Below are positions 23,921-33,133 of a stretch of DNA of 64,000 bases, in pieces. This stretch comes from Labilithrix sp. (GTDB taxonomy: Bacteria; Myxococcota_A; Polyangia; Polyangiales; Polyangiaceae). Numbering within the stretch: position 1 is the stretch's first letter; each line of letters starts with the position of its first letter. The notes below the pieces were generated by a model that was given only the letters and a program-made list of their open reading frames with translations, was not told where the DNA came from and made no database searches. The stretch spans positions 248,001-312,000 of the forward strand of contig JAHBWE010000012.1 in the NCBI GenBank assembly GCA_019637155.1, in the 5' to 3' direction. The position numbers and the translations under genes were made by a program.

Positions 23921-24841
23921 GTGGTGCCCGCGCCGTACCGCATCGCGTCGCCTCCCGAGCCTCCGCGCACGGAGGAGGCGGACAGCTACGAGCAGATGCT
24001 CGTCACCGAGCGCTCGCGCGATCGCCGGACCGGCGCGCTCCTCGCTCTCCTCGCCCTCACCCTCGCCGCGATCGGGTTCTCCTCGCTGAAGCCGCGCAAG
24101 CCCGCGCCCGCAGCGGCGGACGAGGCGCGGCAGCGGCTCGAGCTGCGCATCGCGCGCGCGAAGCGGACGGTGGAGGACGCGAGGACGCGCATCGACGAGG
24201 CGCAGGACCGGTTCGCGCGAGACCTCCGCGCCGCGATCGACGCGGAGCTCTCGCCTTCGGAGCCGCTCACCGCGTGCCCCGTCTCGCTCGCGGAGCCCGG
24301 TCGCCTCGTCCGCGGACGGCCGTCGTTCCCGCTCGCCGTCACCGATCGCGGCGCCGTCACCTGGAGCCCCTCGATCCATCGCGTGTGGCAAGACGTCGGT
24401 CGCGCGGAGGACTTCTTCGGCGGCGACAATCCCTCCGCCGGCATCATCTACGCCGAGGCGTTCGAGACGTCACCGATCGAGGCGCGCCTCGTCCTCGACG
24501 TCGTGCTCGTGCGCACGAAGCACAAGGTCCCGATCCGCACCTCGCCGACGACGTACGAGCCAGGCTCGGTCGACGGCATCGCCTACGTCTACGACTGGCG
24601 CGAACGCCGGTTCGTCTGCGCGGGCGAGGTCCACGCCACGAACGCGCAGGCGCTCGAGTATTCGTTCAACGACGGCCTCGACGCGAAGAGCTGGCAAGTG
24701 CGCGAGCCGCGCCTCGACGCGACCCTCGAGGACGACCTCGAGACGCAGGTCGCCCGCGCGATCACCGCGCCGAACGTGCTCTACTCAACGTCGGGGGCGT
24801 TGCCCCCGACACCCCCACCCCAGACACGGCCCTCGCGCTGA
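23921..24841 (+). CDS. Membrane-anchored coiled-coil protein ending in a repeat element
   Basis: A protein of about 306 residues: a cytosolic N-terminus, one transmembrane helix (LLALLALTLAAIGFSSL), a coiled coil (EARQRLELRIARAKRTVEDA onward) and a globular outside domain with Trp/Tyr-rich strands. The start is uncertain: GTG 23921 has AAGG six bases away, while TTG 23915 and GTG 23924 are alternatives. The last 18 residues (STSGALPPTPPPQTRPSR) come from the dispersed repeat at 24784, so that repeat has replaced the original C-terminus. Function unknown. Confidence 0.7.
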   Translation: MVPAPYRIASPPEPPRTEEADSYEQMLVTERSRDRRTGALLALLALTLAAIGFSSLKPRKPAPAAADEARQRLELRIARAKRTVEDARTRIDEAQDRFARDLRAAIDAELSPSEPLTACPVSLAEPGRLVRGRPSFPLAVTDRGAVTWSPSIHRVWQDVGRAEDFFGGDNPSAGIIYAEAFETSPIEARLVLDVVLVRTKHKVPIRTSPTTYEPGSVDGIAYVYDWRERRFVCAGEVHATNAQALEYSFNDGLDAKSWQVREPRLDATLEDDLETQVARAITAPNVLYSTSGALPPTPPPQTRPSR

Positions 24842-24901
24842 CGCGCTCGGGGCGCTTCGCGCCCGCTTTCGCGGCCGCTTCTGGGGCCCCTCGTGGGGGG
24901 C
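24784..24901. repeat. Dispersed ~115-bp repeat, copy A (3' side of the Ser/Thr kinase gene)
   Basis: Starts CTCAACGTCGGGGGC and contains GACACCCCCACCCCAGACAC, then CTCGGGGCGCTTCGCGCCCG and GCGGCCGCTTCTGGGGCCCC. It is nearly identical to 26525-26640, in the same orientation on the other side of the kinase gene, and its first 35 bases recur at 49010. Each block carries short GC hairpins (GGGGGC...GCCCCC; GGGGCGC...GCGCCC). It encodes the C-terminus of the preceding gene. Confidence 0.8.
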
Positions 24902-24915
24902 GTGCGAGGGGGGGG

Positions 24916-26454
24916 TCAGTCTTTGGGGATGCACTCGAGGTTGTATTTGCGGTGGCCTTGGCTGTCGATGGTGAAGGGTTCGCAGCTTGGTTTGGGTTTG
25001 GGTTGGGGCGCGGGGAGCCAGGCGGGCTTTGGGGGAGGGCTGGCGTCTGCGGCGGGGGCGGGGGGCTCGGGAGTGCTCTCGGGGGTTGCGCTCGGCGTGA
25101 CGTCGGGGGCGAGGTCGGGGAGCGCGCTTGGGGGGCTTGGCGGTGTGGAAGTGGAAGCGGAGACGGAGGGGGCGGGGGTCGCGGAGGCGCGGTGCGCGAA
25201 CGATAGGCCCATGAGCACGAAGCCGATGATCGCGAGGGCGACCATGAAGCTCACGAGCGCGATGAGCGGCGCGAGGTCCTTCTGCGTCCTCGGCGCGATC
25301 GGGACCTCGGTCCCGATCGGCGTCCCCGTCACGCCGCTCACCTCTTGCGCCGGTTGCGAGAGCGGGAGCATCGGCGCGGAGCTGTAGCCGCTCGGGGGCG
25401 GCGGCGCGGGGGGCGGCGGAGGAACGCTGACCGCGGGCGCGAGCGCGCCGGCCGCCTTCTCCATCGCCTCGATGCGCTCGGCGCGAACGCGCAGCGCGGT
25501 CTCGGCGAACTTCTCGACCCAGAGGCCGACCTCGCTCGCCGGCGCGAGGCCCACCTTGCGTTCGAGATCGAGCGCCATCTCGCGCGCGGTCTGGTAGCGC
25601 TTGTCTGGATCGGCCGCGAGGCCGCGCATGACGATCGCGTCGAGATCCGCGCTCACGTCGCTGCGAACCTCGCTCGGCTTCGCGAACGCACCCTGCATGA
25701 TGCGGGTGACGATCTCGACGTCGCGCGCGCCCTCGTGGAGCCGCTTCCCCGAGAGCGCCTCCCACAGCACGACGCCGCACGCGAAGACGTCCGCGCGGCG
25801 ATCGACCTTGCCGCGGATCTGCTCGGGCGACATGTACGCGAGCTTGCCCTTGATCTGACCTTCGCGCGTGACCTGCGCGCGACCCGCCGCCTTCGCGACG
25901 CCGAAGTCGAGGACGCGCGCGACGCCGTCGGCGCCGATGATGATGTTCTGCGGGGACACGTCGCGATGCACGACATCGATGAGCTCGCTCGCCGAGCCGC
26001 GCGTCTCGTGCGCCGCGTGAAGCCCGAGGAGCACGCCGTGCAGGATCGACGCGAGCACCTTGATCGGCACGATCGCCTGCGCGTTGCGACACGCGCGGAG
26101 GAGGCGCGAGAACGTCTCGCCGTGGACGTACTCCATGACGAGGAACAGCCCGCCCGTCTCCCGTCCGCCGAGCACGGCGGGCCCCGGCGTCTCGATGACG
26201 TCGACCATCGGGACGACGTTCGGATGACGGATGCGCGCGACGATGCGCGCCTCGTCCATGAACATCGTCACGAACTCCTGATCGCTCGTGAAGTGCGCGT
26301 GCAGGCGCTTGACCGCGACCGTGCGACCGAACCCCTCCTTGCCGAGCAGTCGACCGAGATGGACGGTGGCCATCCCGCCCGACGCGAGCACGTCGAACAG
26401 CGCGTACCGCCCGATGATGAGCGGCTCGTCTTGTGCCTGCGCCGCCGCCGTCAC
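24916..26454 (-). CDS. Membrane-anchored Ser/Thr protein kinase
   Basis: A 512-residue myxobacterial-type kinase. N-terminal kinase domain (about 14-290): glycine loop LASGGMATVHLG, VAVKRL lysine, HRDVSPQN catalytic loop, DFGVAK, and YMSPEQ. All catalytic residues are present, unlike in the pseudokinase at 8228. A Pro-rich linker, one transmembrane helix (LIALVSFMVALAIIGFVLM) and an outside Ser/Thr/Pro-rich tail follow. The gene is flanked by two ~115-bp repeats, consistent with duplication or mobilisation of this segment. Start ATG 26454. Confidence 0.95.
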   Translation of the reverse strand: MTAAAQAQDEPLIIGRYALFDVLASGGMATVHLGRLLGKEGFGRTVAVKRLHAHFTSDQEFVTMFMDEARIVARIRHPNVVPMVDVIETPGPAVLGGRETGGLFLVMEYVHGETFSRLLRACRNAQAIVPIKVLASILHGVLLGLHAAHETRGSASELIDVVHRDVSPQNIIIGADGVARVLDFGVAKAAGRAQVTREGQIKGKLAYMSPEQIRGKVDRRADVFACGVVLWEALSGKRLHEGARDVEIVTRIMQGAFAKPSEVRSDVSADLDAIVMRGLAADPDKRYQTAREMALDLERKVGLAPASEVGLWVEKFAETALRVRAERIEAMEKAAGALAPAVSVPPPPPAPPPPSGYSSAPMLPLSQPAQEVSGVTGTPIGTEVPIAPRTQKDLAPLIALVSFMVALAIIGFVLMGLSFAHRASATPAPSVSASTSTPPSPPSALPDLAPDVTPSATPESTPEPPAPAADASPPPKPAWLPAPQPKPKPSCEPFTIDSQGHRKYNLECIPKD

Positions 26455-26524
26455 GACCCCCCAAGCGTATCAGAACATAATTCTCAAAGAAGAAAGCGGC
26501 GCAGCCGTGGAGCTGCGCCGCTTT

Positions 26525-26640
26525 CTCAACGTCGGGGGCTTCGCCCCCGACACCCCCACCCCAGACACGGCCCTCGCGCGGAGCGCTCGGGGCGCTTCGC
26601 GCCCGCATTCGCGGCCGCTTCTGGGGCCCCGGGCGGGGGA
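26525..26640. repeat. Dispersed ~115-bp repeat, copy B (5' side of the Ser/Thr kinase gene)
   Basis: Near-identical to 24784-24901 and in the same orientation; the differences are a few substitutions near the middle (GCGGAGCGCTC versus GCTGACGCGCTC). The block lies in the kinase 5' region, next to the stop of the membrane protein at 26646. Same-orientation copies on both sides could allow recombination that removes the kinase gene. Confidence 0.8.
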
Positions 26641-26645
26641 CTGCT

Positions 26646-27635
26646 TTAGGGGCCGGCCATGTCGTTGAGGTCGGATTGGAGGGCGAAGACCGGGAGGAAG
26701 AAGTAGAGCGCGATGTTGCGGCTGGTGGGCTGCATGCCGCGCATCTGCTTGGCCTTCTGGACCTCCTTCGGGACCATCGTGAGCCAGTAGATCCAGTTGT
26801 AGATCGGGATGATGACCGGCCAGCGCGGGAAGCCGGGGTTGCCGGCCGCGTTCCGCATCTCGTCGAGCGCCTTCAGCATGTTGATGAAGAACCAGACGAG
26901 GAACGCGAGGTTCAGGAGGCTGCCGACGAGCGCGAGGATGGGCACCTCGATCGCGCTCGCGACGCCGCTGATGATGTTCGGAACGAAGATCATCAGGAGC
27001 TGCGGCAGGAGGCCGAACATGAACGCGTTGCGCAGCGTCGGCTTCGCGCCGCTCGGTGCGCCGCCGTAGCCCATCTGCCCCATCCCCTGCTGCATCTGGC
27101 CGAACGCACCCTGCATCGCTCCGCCGAAGCCGCCGCCGGGAGGCGCGCCGTAGCCGGGCTGACCGCCGGGCTGGCCGTAGCCGGGCTGACCACCAGGCTG
27201 CTGACCGTAGCCGGGCTGACCACCGGGCTGCTGGCCGTAACCGGGCTGACCGCCGGGCGGAGCACCGGGAGGCGCGCCGTAACCAGGCTGACCACCGGGC
27301 GGACCGCCGAAGCCGGGCTGACCACCGGGCGGCGCGCCGGGAGGCGCTCCGTAACCAGGCTGACCACCGGGCGGCGCTCCGTAGCCGGGCTGACCGGGAG
27401 GCGCTCCCGGCTGACCATAGCCACCCGGCTGCTGCTGCGGGGGCTGACCGTAACCAGGCTGACCACCGGGCGGCGCTCCGGGCTGGCCGTAGCCACCTTG
27501 CTGCGGCTGCTGGCCGAAGCCTCCTTGCTGAGGCTGACCGGGTTGACCGTAGCCGGGCTGCTGGCCGGGGTAGCCGCCGCCGGGCGGATAACCGGGGGGA
27601 TAGTTGCCACCGGGGGGTTGGTTCATGGCGGACAT
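26646..27635 (-). CDS. Membrane protein with a long Pro/Gly/Tyr/Gln-repeat N-terminus
   Basis: A 329-residue protein. Residues 1 to about 170 are low-complexity repeats of the type GGQPGYGQPPG, probably disordered. Then comes a conserved-looking membrane part: two to three hydrophobic stretches (FMFGLLPQLLMIFVPNIISG, LALVGSLLNLAFLVWFFINM, and a C-terminal LYFFLPVFALQSDLND). The GFPRWPVIIPIYNWIYW segment resembles DUF4234/DUF805-like small integral membrane proteins. Start ATG 27635; the fourth codon is also ATG. The function is unknown; a PGQ-rich tail may form condensates or bind other proteins. Confidence 0.78.
   Translation of the reverse strand: MSAMNQPPGGNYPPGYPPGGGYPGQQPGYGQPGQPQQGGFGQQPQQGGYGQPGAPPGGQPGYGQPPQQQPGGYGQPGAPPGQPGYGAPPGGQPGYGAPPGAPPGGQPGFGGPPGGQPGYGAPPGAPPGGQPGYGQQPGGQPGYGQQPGGQPGYGQPGGQPGYGAPPGGGFGGAMQGAFGQMQQGMGQMGYGGAPSGAKPTLRNAFMFGLLPQLLMIFVPNIISGVASAIEVPILALVGSLLNLAFLVWFFINMLKALDEMRNAAGNPGFPRWPVIIPIYNWIYWLTMVPKEVQKAKQMRGMQPTSRNIALYFFLPVFALQSDLNDMAGP
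27130..27600. repeat. Tandem imperfect repeats encoding PGYGQ/PGG units
   Basis: Inside the gene above, units such as CCGTAGCCGGGCTGACCACC and variants recur dozens of times. This is a coding microsatellite-like region that is likely to change length by slippage or recombination. Confidence 0.8.
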
Positions 27636-27720
27636 CTTACGCTTGGTTCGGGCCCGCGATCACGTTTTGTTCGCGCGCACCCCCGAGCATGGAAACCCGC
27701 ACAAAAGCTGGACGAACCCC

Positions 27721-29004
27721 TCAGCGAGGCGCTAAACCGCTCGAATTGGGTGCAGGATGCACGGATCTGGGCGGCGACGACCGCAAGGGGCGCTGCACCT
27801 TGATCGGCACGAAGAAGTAGAGCGCCACCGCGACCGCGCCGGCGAGGAACAGCGCGGCGACGACGCCGAGCAGGATGCCACGCTCCTGCCGCTTCCGCGA
27901 CTGCTGCGCGGTCCATCCCTGCACGACGATGTGGCGGCGGTTCTGCTCGTAGACGTCCTGGGGTCGTCGCGACGACGGCGGCGGCTGCGTACCGCTCGGC
28001 GGCGCGAGCGCGGGGGCGAGCGCAGGGGCGAGGCGCACCGCCGACACGGCGGAGATGCGCGACAGCGAGCCGACCTCGCGCTGCACGTTCGCGAGCGCGC
28101 CGACGACGCCGACGGAGCCGAACGGCGAGATCGCGCGCGCGAACATCGCCGCGCTCGGCCAGCGCTGATCGCGATCGCGCGTGAGCGCGCGCTGCACGGC
28201 GTAGACGAGCTGCGGCGGCACGTCGGGGCGGAGCTGGGGCATCGGGCACGGCTCCTCGAACATCACGCGGTCCAGCACCTCTTTGACGGTGTTCCCGACA
28301 AAAGCCATTTGACCGGTAATCACCTCGTAGAGGATCGCGCCGAGCGCCCAGAGATCGGCGCGGTGATCGACCGTCATCGGCTCGCGCACCTGCTCCGGCG
28401 GCATGTACGCCGGCGTGCCGAGGCTCCGCGTCTCGCGCGTGATGCGTTGCTTGCCGACGCCGTCCGCCTTCGAGATCCCGAAGTCGAGCACCTTCACCCG
28501 CCGCGAGCCGTCGGGCCGCCGCGCGAGGAACAGGTTCGCGGGCTTCAGATCGCGATGGACGACGCCGAGCGAGTGCGCGGCCGCGATCGCGTCGAGCGCC
28601 TGGAGGACGTAGTCGCACGCCTCCCCGAAGTCGAGCGGACCTCGGTTCATGATCTCCTCCTCGAGGTCGTTGCCCTCGAGGTACTCCATGATCATGAACG
28701 GGATGCCGCTCGAGAGCATGCCCACGTCCGAGACGCGGCACACGTAGTCCGACTCGATCTTCGCCGCCGCGCGCGCCTCCGCGAGGAAGCGCTGGATCGA
28801 CTCCTCCGGCGTCCCGAACTTGTGCTCGATCAGGAACTTGATCGCGACGACCTGATCGAGCGTCGTGTGACGGCCGGCGGCGACGAGACCCATCGCACCG
28901 ACGCCGAGGACGCGCTCGACGCGATACTTGTCGACGATGTCGCCGATGTTGATCGGCGACCCGTACGGTTGCATGCCGTACGCGGGTGTCCCGTACTGCG
29001 CCAC
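27721..29004 (-). CDS. Membrane-anchored Ser/Thr protein kinase
   Basis: A 427-residue kinase with a complete active site: LGVGAMGLVAAG glycine loop, VAIKFL lysine, HRDLKPAN catalytic loop, DFGISK and YMPPEQ. The kinase domain spans about 25-290. A Pro-rich linker and one transmembrane helix (LLGVVAALFLAGAVAVALYFF) follow, with a short outside tail. Start ATG 29004, where residues 1-17 are a short GY-rich leader (MAQYGTPAYGMQPYGSP). It belongs to the same run of minus-strand genes as the other kinase (24916) but is clearly a different subgroup. Confidence 0.94.
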   Translation of the reverse strand: MAQYGTPAYGMQPYGSPINIGDIVDKYRVERVLGVGAMGLVAAGRHTTLDQVVAIKFLIEHKFGTPEESIQRFLAEARAAAKIESDYVCRVSDVGMLSSGIPFMIMEYLEGNDLEEEIMNRGPLDFGEACDYVLQALDAIAAAHSLGVVHRDLKPANLFLARRPDGSRRVKVLDFGISKADGVGKQRITRETRSLGTPAYMPPEQVREPMTVDHRADLWALGAILYEVITGQMAFVGNTVKEVLDRVMFEEPCPMPQLRPDVPPQLVYAVQRALTRDRDQRWPSAAMFARAISPFGSVGVVGALANVQREVGSLSRISAVSAVRLAPALAPALAPPSGTQPPPSSRRPQDVYEQNRRHIVVQGWTAQQSRKRQERGILLGVVAALFLAGAVAVALYFFVPIKVQRPLRSSPPRSVHPAPNSSGLAPR

Positions 29005-29057
29005 TCGCGTTCGATGTTAGCGAACGAGGGCGCGCTGAAACCTGGATCTTCTTTGCC

Positions 29058-30971
29058 TCACCAGCCGCACTGCTCGCCTTTGTTCTGATCCTTCAAGAAG
29101 GTGCGGAGCGGCGCGAAGTACTCGACCAGCGCGGACGCGTCCGCCTTCGTCTCCCCCGAGAGCACGGCGAGCGCCTCCGGCCACGGCTTGCTCTGCCCCA
29201 GCTCCAGCATCGCGCGGAGCTTCTTCCCCGCCTCTTTGTTGTTGTAGATGCTGCACGTGTCGAGCGGTCCGGTGTGCCCCGCCGCCTTGCAGAGCGCGCG
29301 GTGGAACTGGAACTGGTAGATGCGCGCGAGGAAGTAGCGGACGTACGGCGTCGAGCCGGGCACGTGCATCTTCGCGCCGGGATCGAAGTCCGCTTCGCTG
29401 CGCGCCACCGGCGCGTCGATGCCCTGGTACTTCTTCCGGAGCGCCCACCACGCGTCGTTGTACTTGTCCTTCGGCGTCTTCCCGGAGAAGACGTCCCAGC
29501 GCCACTTGTCGATCAGGAGGCCGAACGGGAGGAAGGCGATCTTCTCGAGCGCCATCTTCATCTGGAAGTTGATGTGCCCCTTGTCGCCCTTCGGCACCGC
29601 GTCGAGGAGGCCGAGGCCCTTCAGGTACTCGGGCGTGACGGAGAGCGCGAGCGTGTCGCCGATGCCCTCGTGGAAGCCGTCGTTGGCGCCCTGCTGAAAG
29701 AGGATCGGGAGCTTGTAGTAGTAGTGGAAGTAGTAGTCGTGCCCGAGCTCGTGGTGGATCGTGATGAGGTCCTCCTCCGTCGGCTCGATGCACATCTTGA
29801 TGCGGAGGTCGTCGTTCCAGGAGACGTCCCACGCGCTCGCGTGGCACATGACCTCGCGGTCCTTCGGGCGCGTGAAGAGCGAGCGCTTCCAGAACGTGTC
29901 CGGCAGCGGATCGAGGCCGAGCGAGGTGAAGAACGCCTCGCCGAGCTTCACCATCTTCACCGCGTCGTACTTCTTCGCCTTCAGCTTCTTGTCGACGTCG
30001 AGCGATCCCTGCCCCGGGTACGGCTCGACGAGGTCGTAGACGTTGGCCCACTCCTGCGCCCACATGTTGCCGAGGAGCTGCGCCGGGATCGGCGCCTTGT
30101 CCTTGATCTTGTCGGCGCCGTACTTCGCGCGGAGCTTCTTCCGCGTGTAGCAGTGGAGCTCGTCGTAGAGCGGCTTCACGTCGTTCCACAGCCGCTCGAC
30201 GTCGGCCTCGAACGCGTCGGGCGGCATGTCGTAGCCGGAGCGCCAGAGCGCGCCCATGTCCGCGAAGCCGATCTCCTTCGCGCCCTTGTTCCCGAGCTCG
30301 GCGTAGCGCGCGTACTTGTCGCGCATCACCGGCGCGATCGCGTGCCAGCCGGCCCACGCCTCGGTGAGCTCGTCCCAGCTGCGGCTCTTCTTGAGGACGC
30401 GGTTCAGATCGTCGAGCTTCATGCACGTGCCCGGCACGGCGGGCTTCCACGTCTTCGCGAGCGCGGAGCCGGCCTTCGGGCAGTACTCGCCCTTCGCGTA
30501 GGTCGCGGTCATGCTCGTCGAGATCTTCGCGAGCTCGCCGCGCTCGTCGGCGTTCGACGGCGCGGGGACGACCTGCGCGAGCTTGAGGAGCATGAGCTGC
30601 CGCGCGGTGACGGGATCGATCCCCGTCAATCCGTCGAAGCGATGCGCCTTCTGGATCGCGTCGGTGACGTAGGCCGCGGTCGCCTCCTCCCCCGCCGCCG
30701 CGAGCGCCTCCGAGTCCTCGGTGACGAAGTTGAGGCTCACCCACCCGGCCTGATCGCGCGCGGTCCACAGCCGGCGGAGGTCCTTGTCGACTTGCTCGAT
30801 GAACCTCTTCGCCTCCTCCGGCGTCGCGGCGGCCGGCGGCGTCGCCGTCACGGGCTGCGCCGTCGCCGGCTCGCACTTCGGGCACGGCGCGACGGGCGGC
30901 GGATCGCTTCCGCCGCACGCGACGGCGAGGAGGACGGTGGAGACGGACACGAAGAGGCTCGAGAGACGCAT
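29058..30971 (-). CDS. M2-family peptidyl-dipeptidase (ACE-like) lipoprotein
   Basis: A 637-residue zinc dipeptidyl carboxypeptidase exported as a lipoprotein (MRLSSLFVSVSTVLLAVACGG). The zinc motif is HHELGH, with the third ligand Glu in the HEGIGD motif 24 residues later, the family pattern (HExxH, HEAxGD). FWKRSLF and the C-terminal YVRYFLARIYQFQFHRALC also match angiotensin-converting-enzyme homologues. ATG 30971 is chosen over an earlier in-frame ATG at 31013 because it starts the signal peptide. It releases dipeptides from peptide C-termini, likely for feeding. Confidence 0.94.
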   Translation of the reverse strand: MRLSSLFVSVSTVLLAVACGGSDPPPVAPCPKCEPATAQPVTATPPAAATPEEAKRFIEQVDKDLRRLWTARDQAGWVSLNFVTEDSEALAAAGEEATAAYVTDAIQKAHRFDGLTGIDPVTARQLMLLKLAQVVPAPSNADERGELAKISTSMTATYAKGEYCPKAGSALAKTWKPAVPGTCMKLDDLNRVLKKSRSWDELTEAWAGWHAIAPVMRDKYARYAELGNKGAKEIGFADMGALWRSGYDMPPDAFEADVERLWNDVKPLYDELHCYTRKKLRAKYGADKIKDKAPIPAQLLGNMWAQEWANVYDLVEPYPGQGSLDVDKKLKAKKYDAVKMVKLGEAFFTSLGLDPLPDTFWKRSLFTRPKDREVMCHASAWDVSWNDDLRIKMCIEPTEEDLITIHHELGHDYYFHYYYKLPILFQQGANDGFHEGIGDTLALSVTPEYLKGLGLLDAVPKGDKGHINFQMKMALEKIAFLPFGLLIDKWRWDVFSGKTPKDKYNDAWWALRKKYQGIDAPVARSEADFDPGAKMHVPGSTPYVRYFLARIYQFQFHRALCKAAGHTGPLDTCSIYNNKEAGKKLRAMLELGQSKPWPEALAVLSGETKADASALVEYFAPLRTFLKDQNKGEQCGW

Positions 30972-31107
30972 CGCGCGCGCTTCTAGACCACCGGTGTCAG
31001 GTTGGCAAAGCACGACCGCGACGCCGCCGACGCGAGCGCCAACTTGTCTCGACGCGAGCCAAGACAGGCATCAACCCCACGGAATTCCCGGCGGCACGCG
31101 CGTCGCA

Positions 31108-31986
31108 ATGACGGCCGGCATGCTGCTGAAGAACGCCCTCTCCGCCGCCGTCCCCGCGATGATCGCCGTCATCGCGTTCCTCCACGCGCACGCGGTCGGG
31201 GCGCTCATCGACGCTTCGTCGACGACCGCGGCGTCGGTCGCGCCGTTCGCGGAGGCGCGGGCGGCGACCGCTCCGCCCGCGAAGGCGCGCGGCGACGCGG
31301 AGACGATCCTCGCGCGCAACGTGTTCGACCACACCGCGACGCCGGCGCAGAAGCTCATCGGCGCGCGCCAGACCGCCGACGCGCCGTCGTGCGAAGGCGT
31401 CCGCGCGCTCGTGAGCGTGCGCGTCGACGAGAACGACGCGTCGTTCGCCGCCCTCGACGTCGGCGGCAAGCGCTACATCCGCCGTCGCGGCGGCTTCATC
31501 GACGGCCTCGCGGTCGTGTTCGTGGGAACGGACCGCGTCTGGCTCGCGCAGAACGGCGTCGTGTGCCAGGCCCGTATCTTCGGCGCCGAGCCGCCGAAGC
31601 GCGCGGCCCGAACCGCGTCGGCGTTCGAGCAGGAGATCGGCGCGAAGATCCAGAAGACGGGACCGAACGAATACGCGATCGATCGCGGCGCCGTCGCGCG
31701 TCTGCTCGAGGCGCAGACGGAGCTCATGAAGACGCCGCTCGCGCCGGAGAAGGAGAACGATCGCGTCGTCGGCTACCGCCTCGTGCGCGTGAAGCCGGGC
31801 AGCGTGCTCTCCCTCCTCGGCCTCGAGTCGGGCGATCGCCTCGAGGCGGTCGACGGCGTCGCGGTCACGAGCCCCGAGGGGATGATGCAAGCCTACGCGC
31901 GCCTCAGCACCGGCACGCTCGAGCGCCTCACGATCCGCGTCACGCGCGCGGGCAAGCCGACGAGCCTCGACTACACGATCAAGTGA
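31108..31986 (+). CDS. GspC-like type II secretion protein with PDZ domain
   Basis: A 292-residue inner-membrane protein. One N-terminal transmembrane helix (about 6-28), a homology region opening ILARNVFDHTATPAQK, and a C-terminal PDZ domain (about 210-290: VKPGSVLSLLGLESGDRLE). This is the architecture of GspC, which links the inner-membrane platform of type II secretion to the secretin. No other gsp gene is in the window, so it is an orphan and may work with genes elsewhere. It converges with the aminotransferase gene and overlaps it by eight bases. Confidence 0.8.
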   Translation: MTAGMLLKNALSAAVPAMIAVIAFLHAHAVGALIDASSTTAASVAPFAEARAATAPPAKARGDAETILARNVFDHTATPAQKLIGARQTADAPSCEGVRALVSVRVDENDASFAALDVGGKRYIRRRGGFIDGLAVVFVGTDRVWLAQNGVVCQARIFGAEPPKRAARTASAFEQEIGAKIQKTGPNEYAIDRGAVARLLEAQTELMKTPLAPEKENDRVVGYRLVRVKPGSVLSLLGLESGDRLEAVDGVAVTSPEGMMQAYARLSTGTLERLTIRVTRAGKPTSLDYTIK

Positions 31987-33133
31987 GCGCCGCGGCGAGG
32001 CGCGCGATGCCGTCGAGCACCTTCGCCCGCGGCGCCGCGGTGAAGCAGAGGCGCGCGAAGCGCTCGTAGCTGCCGAAGGCGTGCCCCGGCGCGAGGAGGA
32101 CGCCGCGCGTGGCCGCGCGCTCCAGCACCGGGAGCGCGGGCGTACCGAAGTCGAGGAAGAAGTACGTCGCGCCCTCGGGGACGTGGAAGCGGAGCGGCGT
32201 CTCCGCGAGCGCGCGCGCGCACTCGTCGCGCACGCTGCGGTAGGTCGCGCACGCGGACGCGGGGAACGCGTCCTCCTCGAGCGCGGCGACGGCGGCGCGC
32301 TGCATCGCGACCGACACGTTGAACGCGGAGTGGGTGGAGACGCGACGGCCGAGCGCGACGACCGGCGCCGGCGCGAGGCAGAAGCCGACGCGGATCCCCG
32401 CGAGGGCGTGGCTCTTCGAGAGCGAGTGCAAGACGACCGTGCGCTCGCGCATGCCGGGGAGCGTGGCGATCGAAGGCGGCGCGGCCTCGTACGCGACGTC
32501 GGCGTAGACCTCGTCGCTGAAGACCCAGAGGTCGTGCGCGCATGCGAAGTCGGCGATGCGAGCGAGCTGCGCTGCGGAGAGCACCTTCCCGTCCGGGTTG
32601 TTCGGCGAGATGAGGTAGAGCGCCTTCGTCTTCGCGCTCAGCTTCGACGCGAAGACCGCGGTCGGATCGAGGGTAGGGTCTTCGTAGAGGCGCTGCGTGA
32701 GCGGAGCCTCGACGGGGTGCGCGCCGCACGACGAGAAGATGCCGGGCGCGAGCGGCCAGTACGGCGACGCCACGATGACCTCGTCGCCTTCGTCGAGCAC
32801 CGCGCGCGCCGCGCAGAAGAGCGCGTGCGTGCCGCCGTTGCCGACGAGGACCTCGCTCGCCGCGTCGTAGCCCCCGCCCGCCCGCTTCGCGATCGCGGCG
32901 CGGAGCTCGGCGGTGCCGGCGGTGGGGCCGTAGCGATGGAGCGAGGCGTCGTCCGGCGCGAGCGCCGCGAGCGCGCGCGTCGCCGCGCCCGGCGGCGCGA
33001 CGTGGGTGTCGCCGATCTGGAGCGGGATCAGCTCGAGGCCGCGCGCGGTGAGCTCGTCGATGCGCGCCTGGAGCGCGGAGAAGACCGGCGGCTGGATGCG
33101 CGCCGCCGCGCGGGAGAGTCCGCGCGCAGACAC
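31979..33133 (-). CDS. PLP-dependent aminotransferase, class I/II
   Basis: A 384-residue fold-type I enzyme. PLP lysine in LHSLSKSHALAGIRVGF, with SPNNPDGKV and the Asp/Tyr of FSDEVYADVAYE. The fold and length fit aspartate/aromatic/LL-diaminopimelate-type aminotransferases; the substrate is unclear. Start GTG 33133 lies directly after the stop of the preceding gene (TGA-GTG), so translation is coupled and this is probably the last gene of the lexA run. Confidence 0.9.
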   Translation of the reverse strand: MSARGLSRAAARIQPPVFSALQARIDELTARGLELIPLQIGDTHVAPPGAATRALAALAPDDASLHRYGPTAGTAELRAAIAKRAGGGYDAASEVLVGNGGTHALFCAARAVLDEGDEVIVASPYWPLAPGIFSSCGAHPVEAPLTQRLYEDPTLDPTAVFASKLSAKTKALYLISPNNPDGKVLSAAQLARIADFACAHDLWVFSDEVYADVAYEAAPPSIATLPGMRERTVVLHSLSKSHALAGIRVGFCLAPAPVVALGRRVSTHSAFNVSVAMQRAAVAALEEDAFPASACATYRSVRDECARALAETPLRFHVPEGATYFFLDFGTPALPVLERAATRGVLLAPGHAFGSYERFARLCFTAAPRAKVLDGIARLAAALT

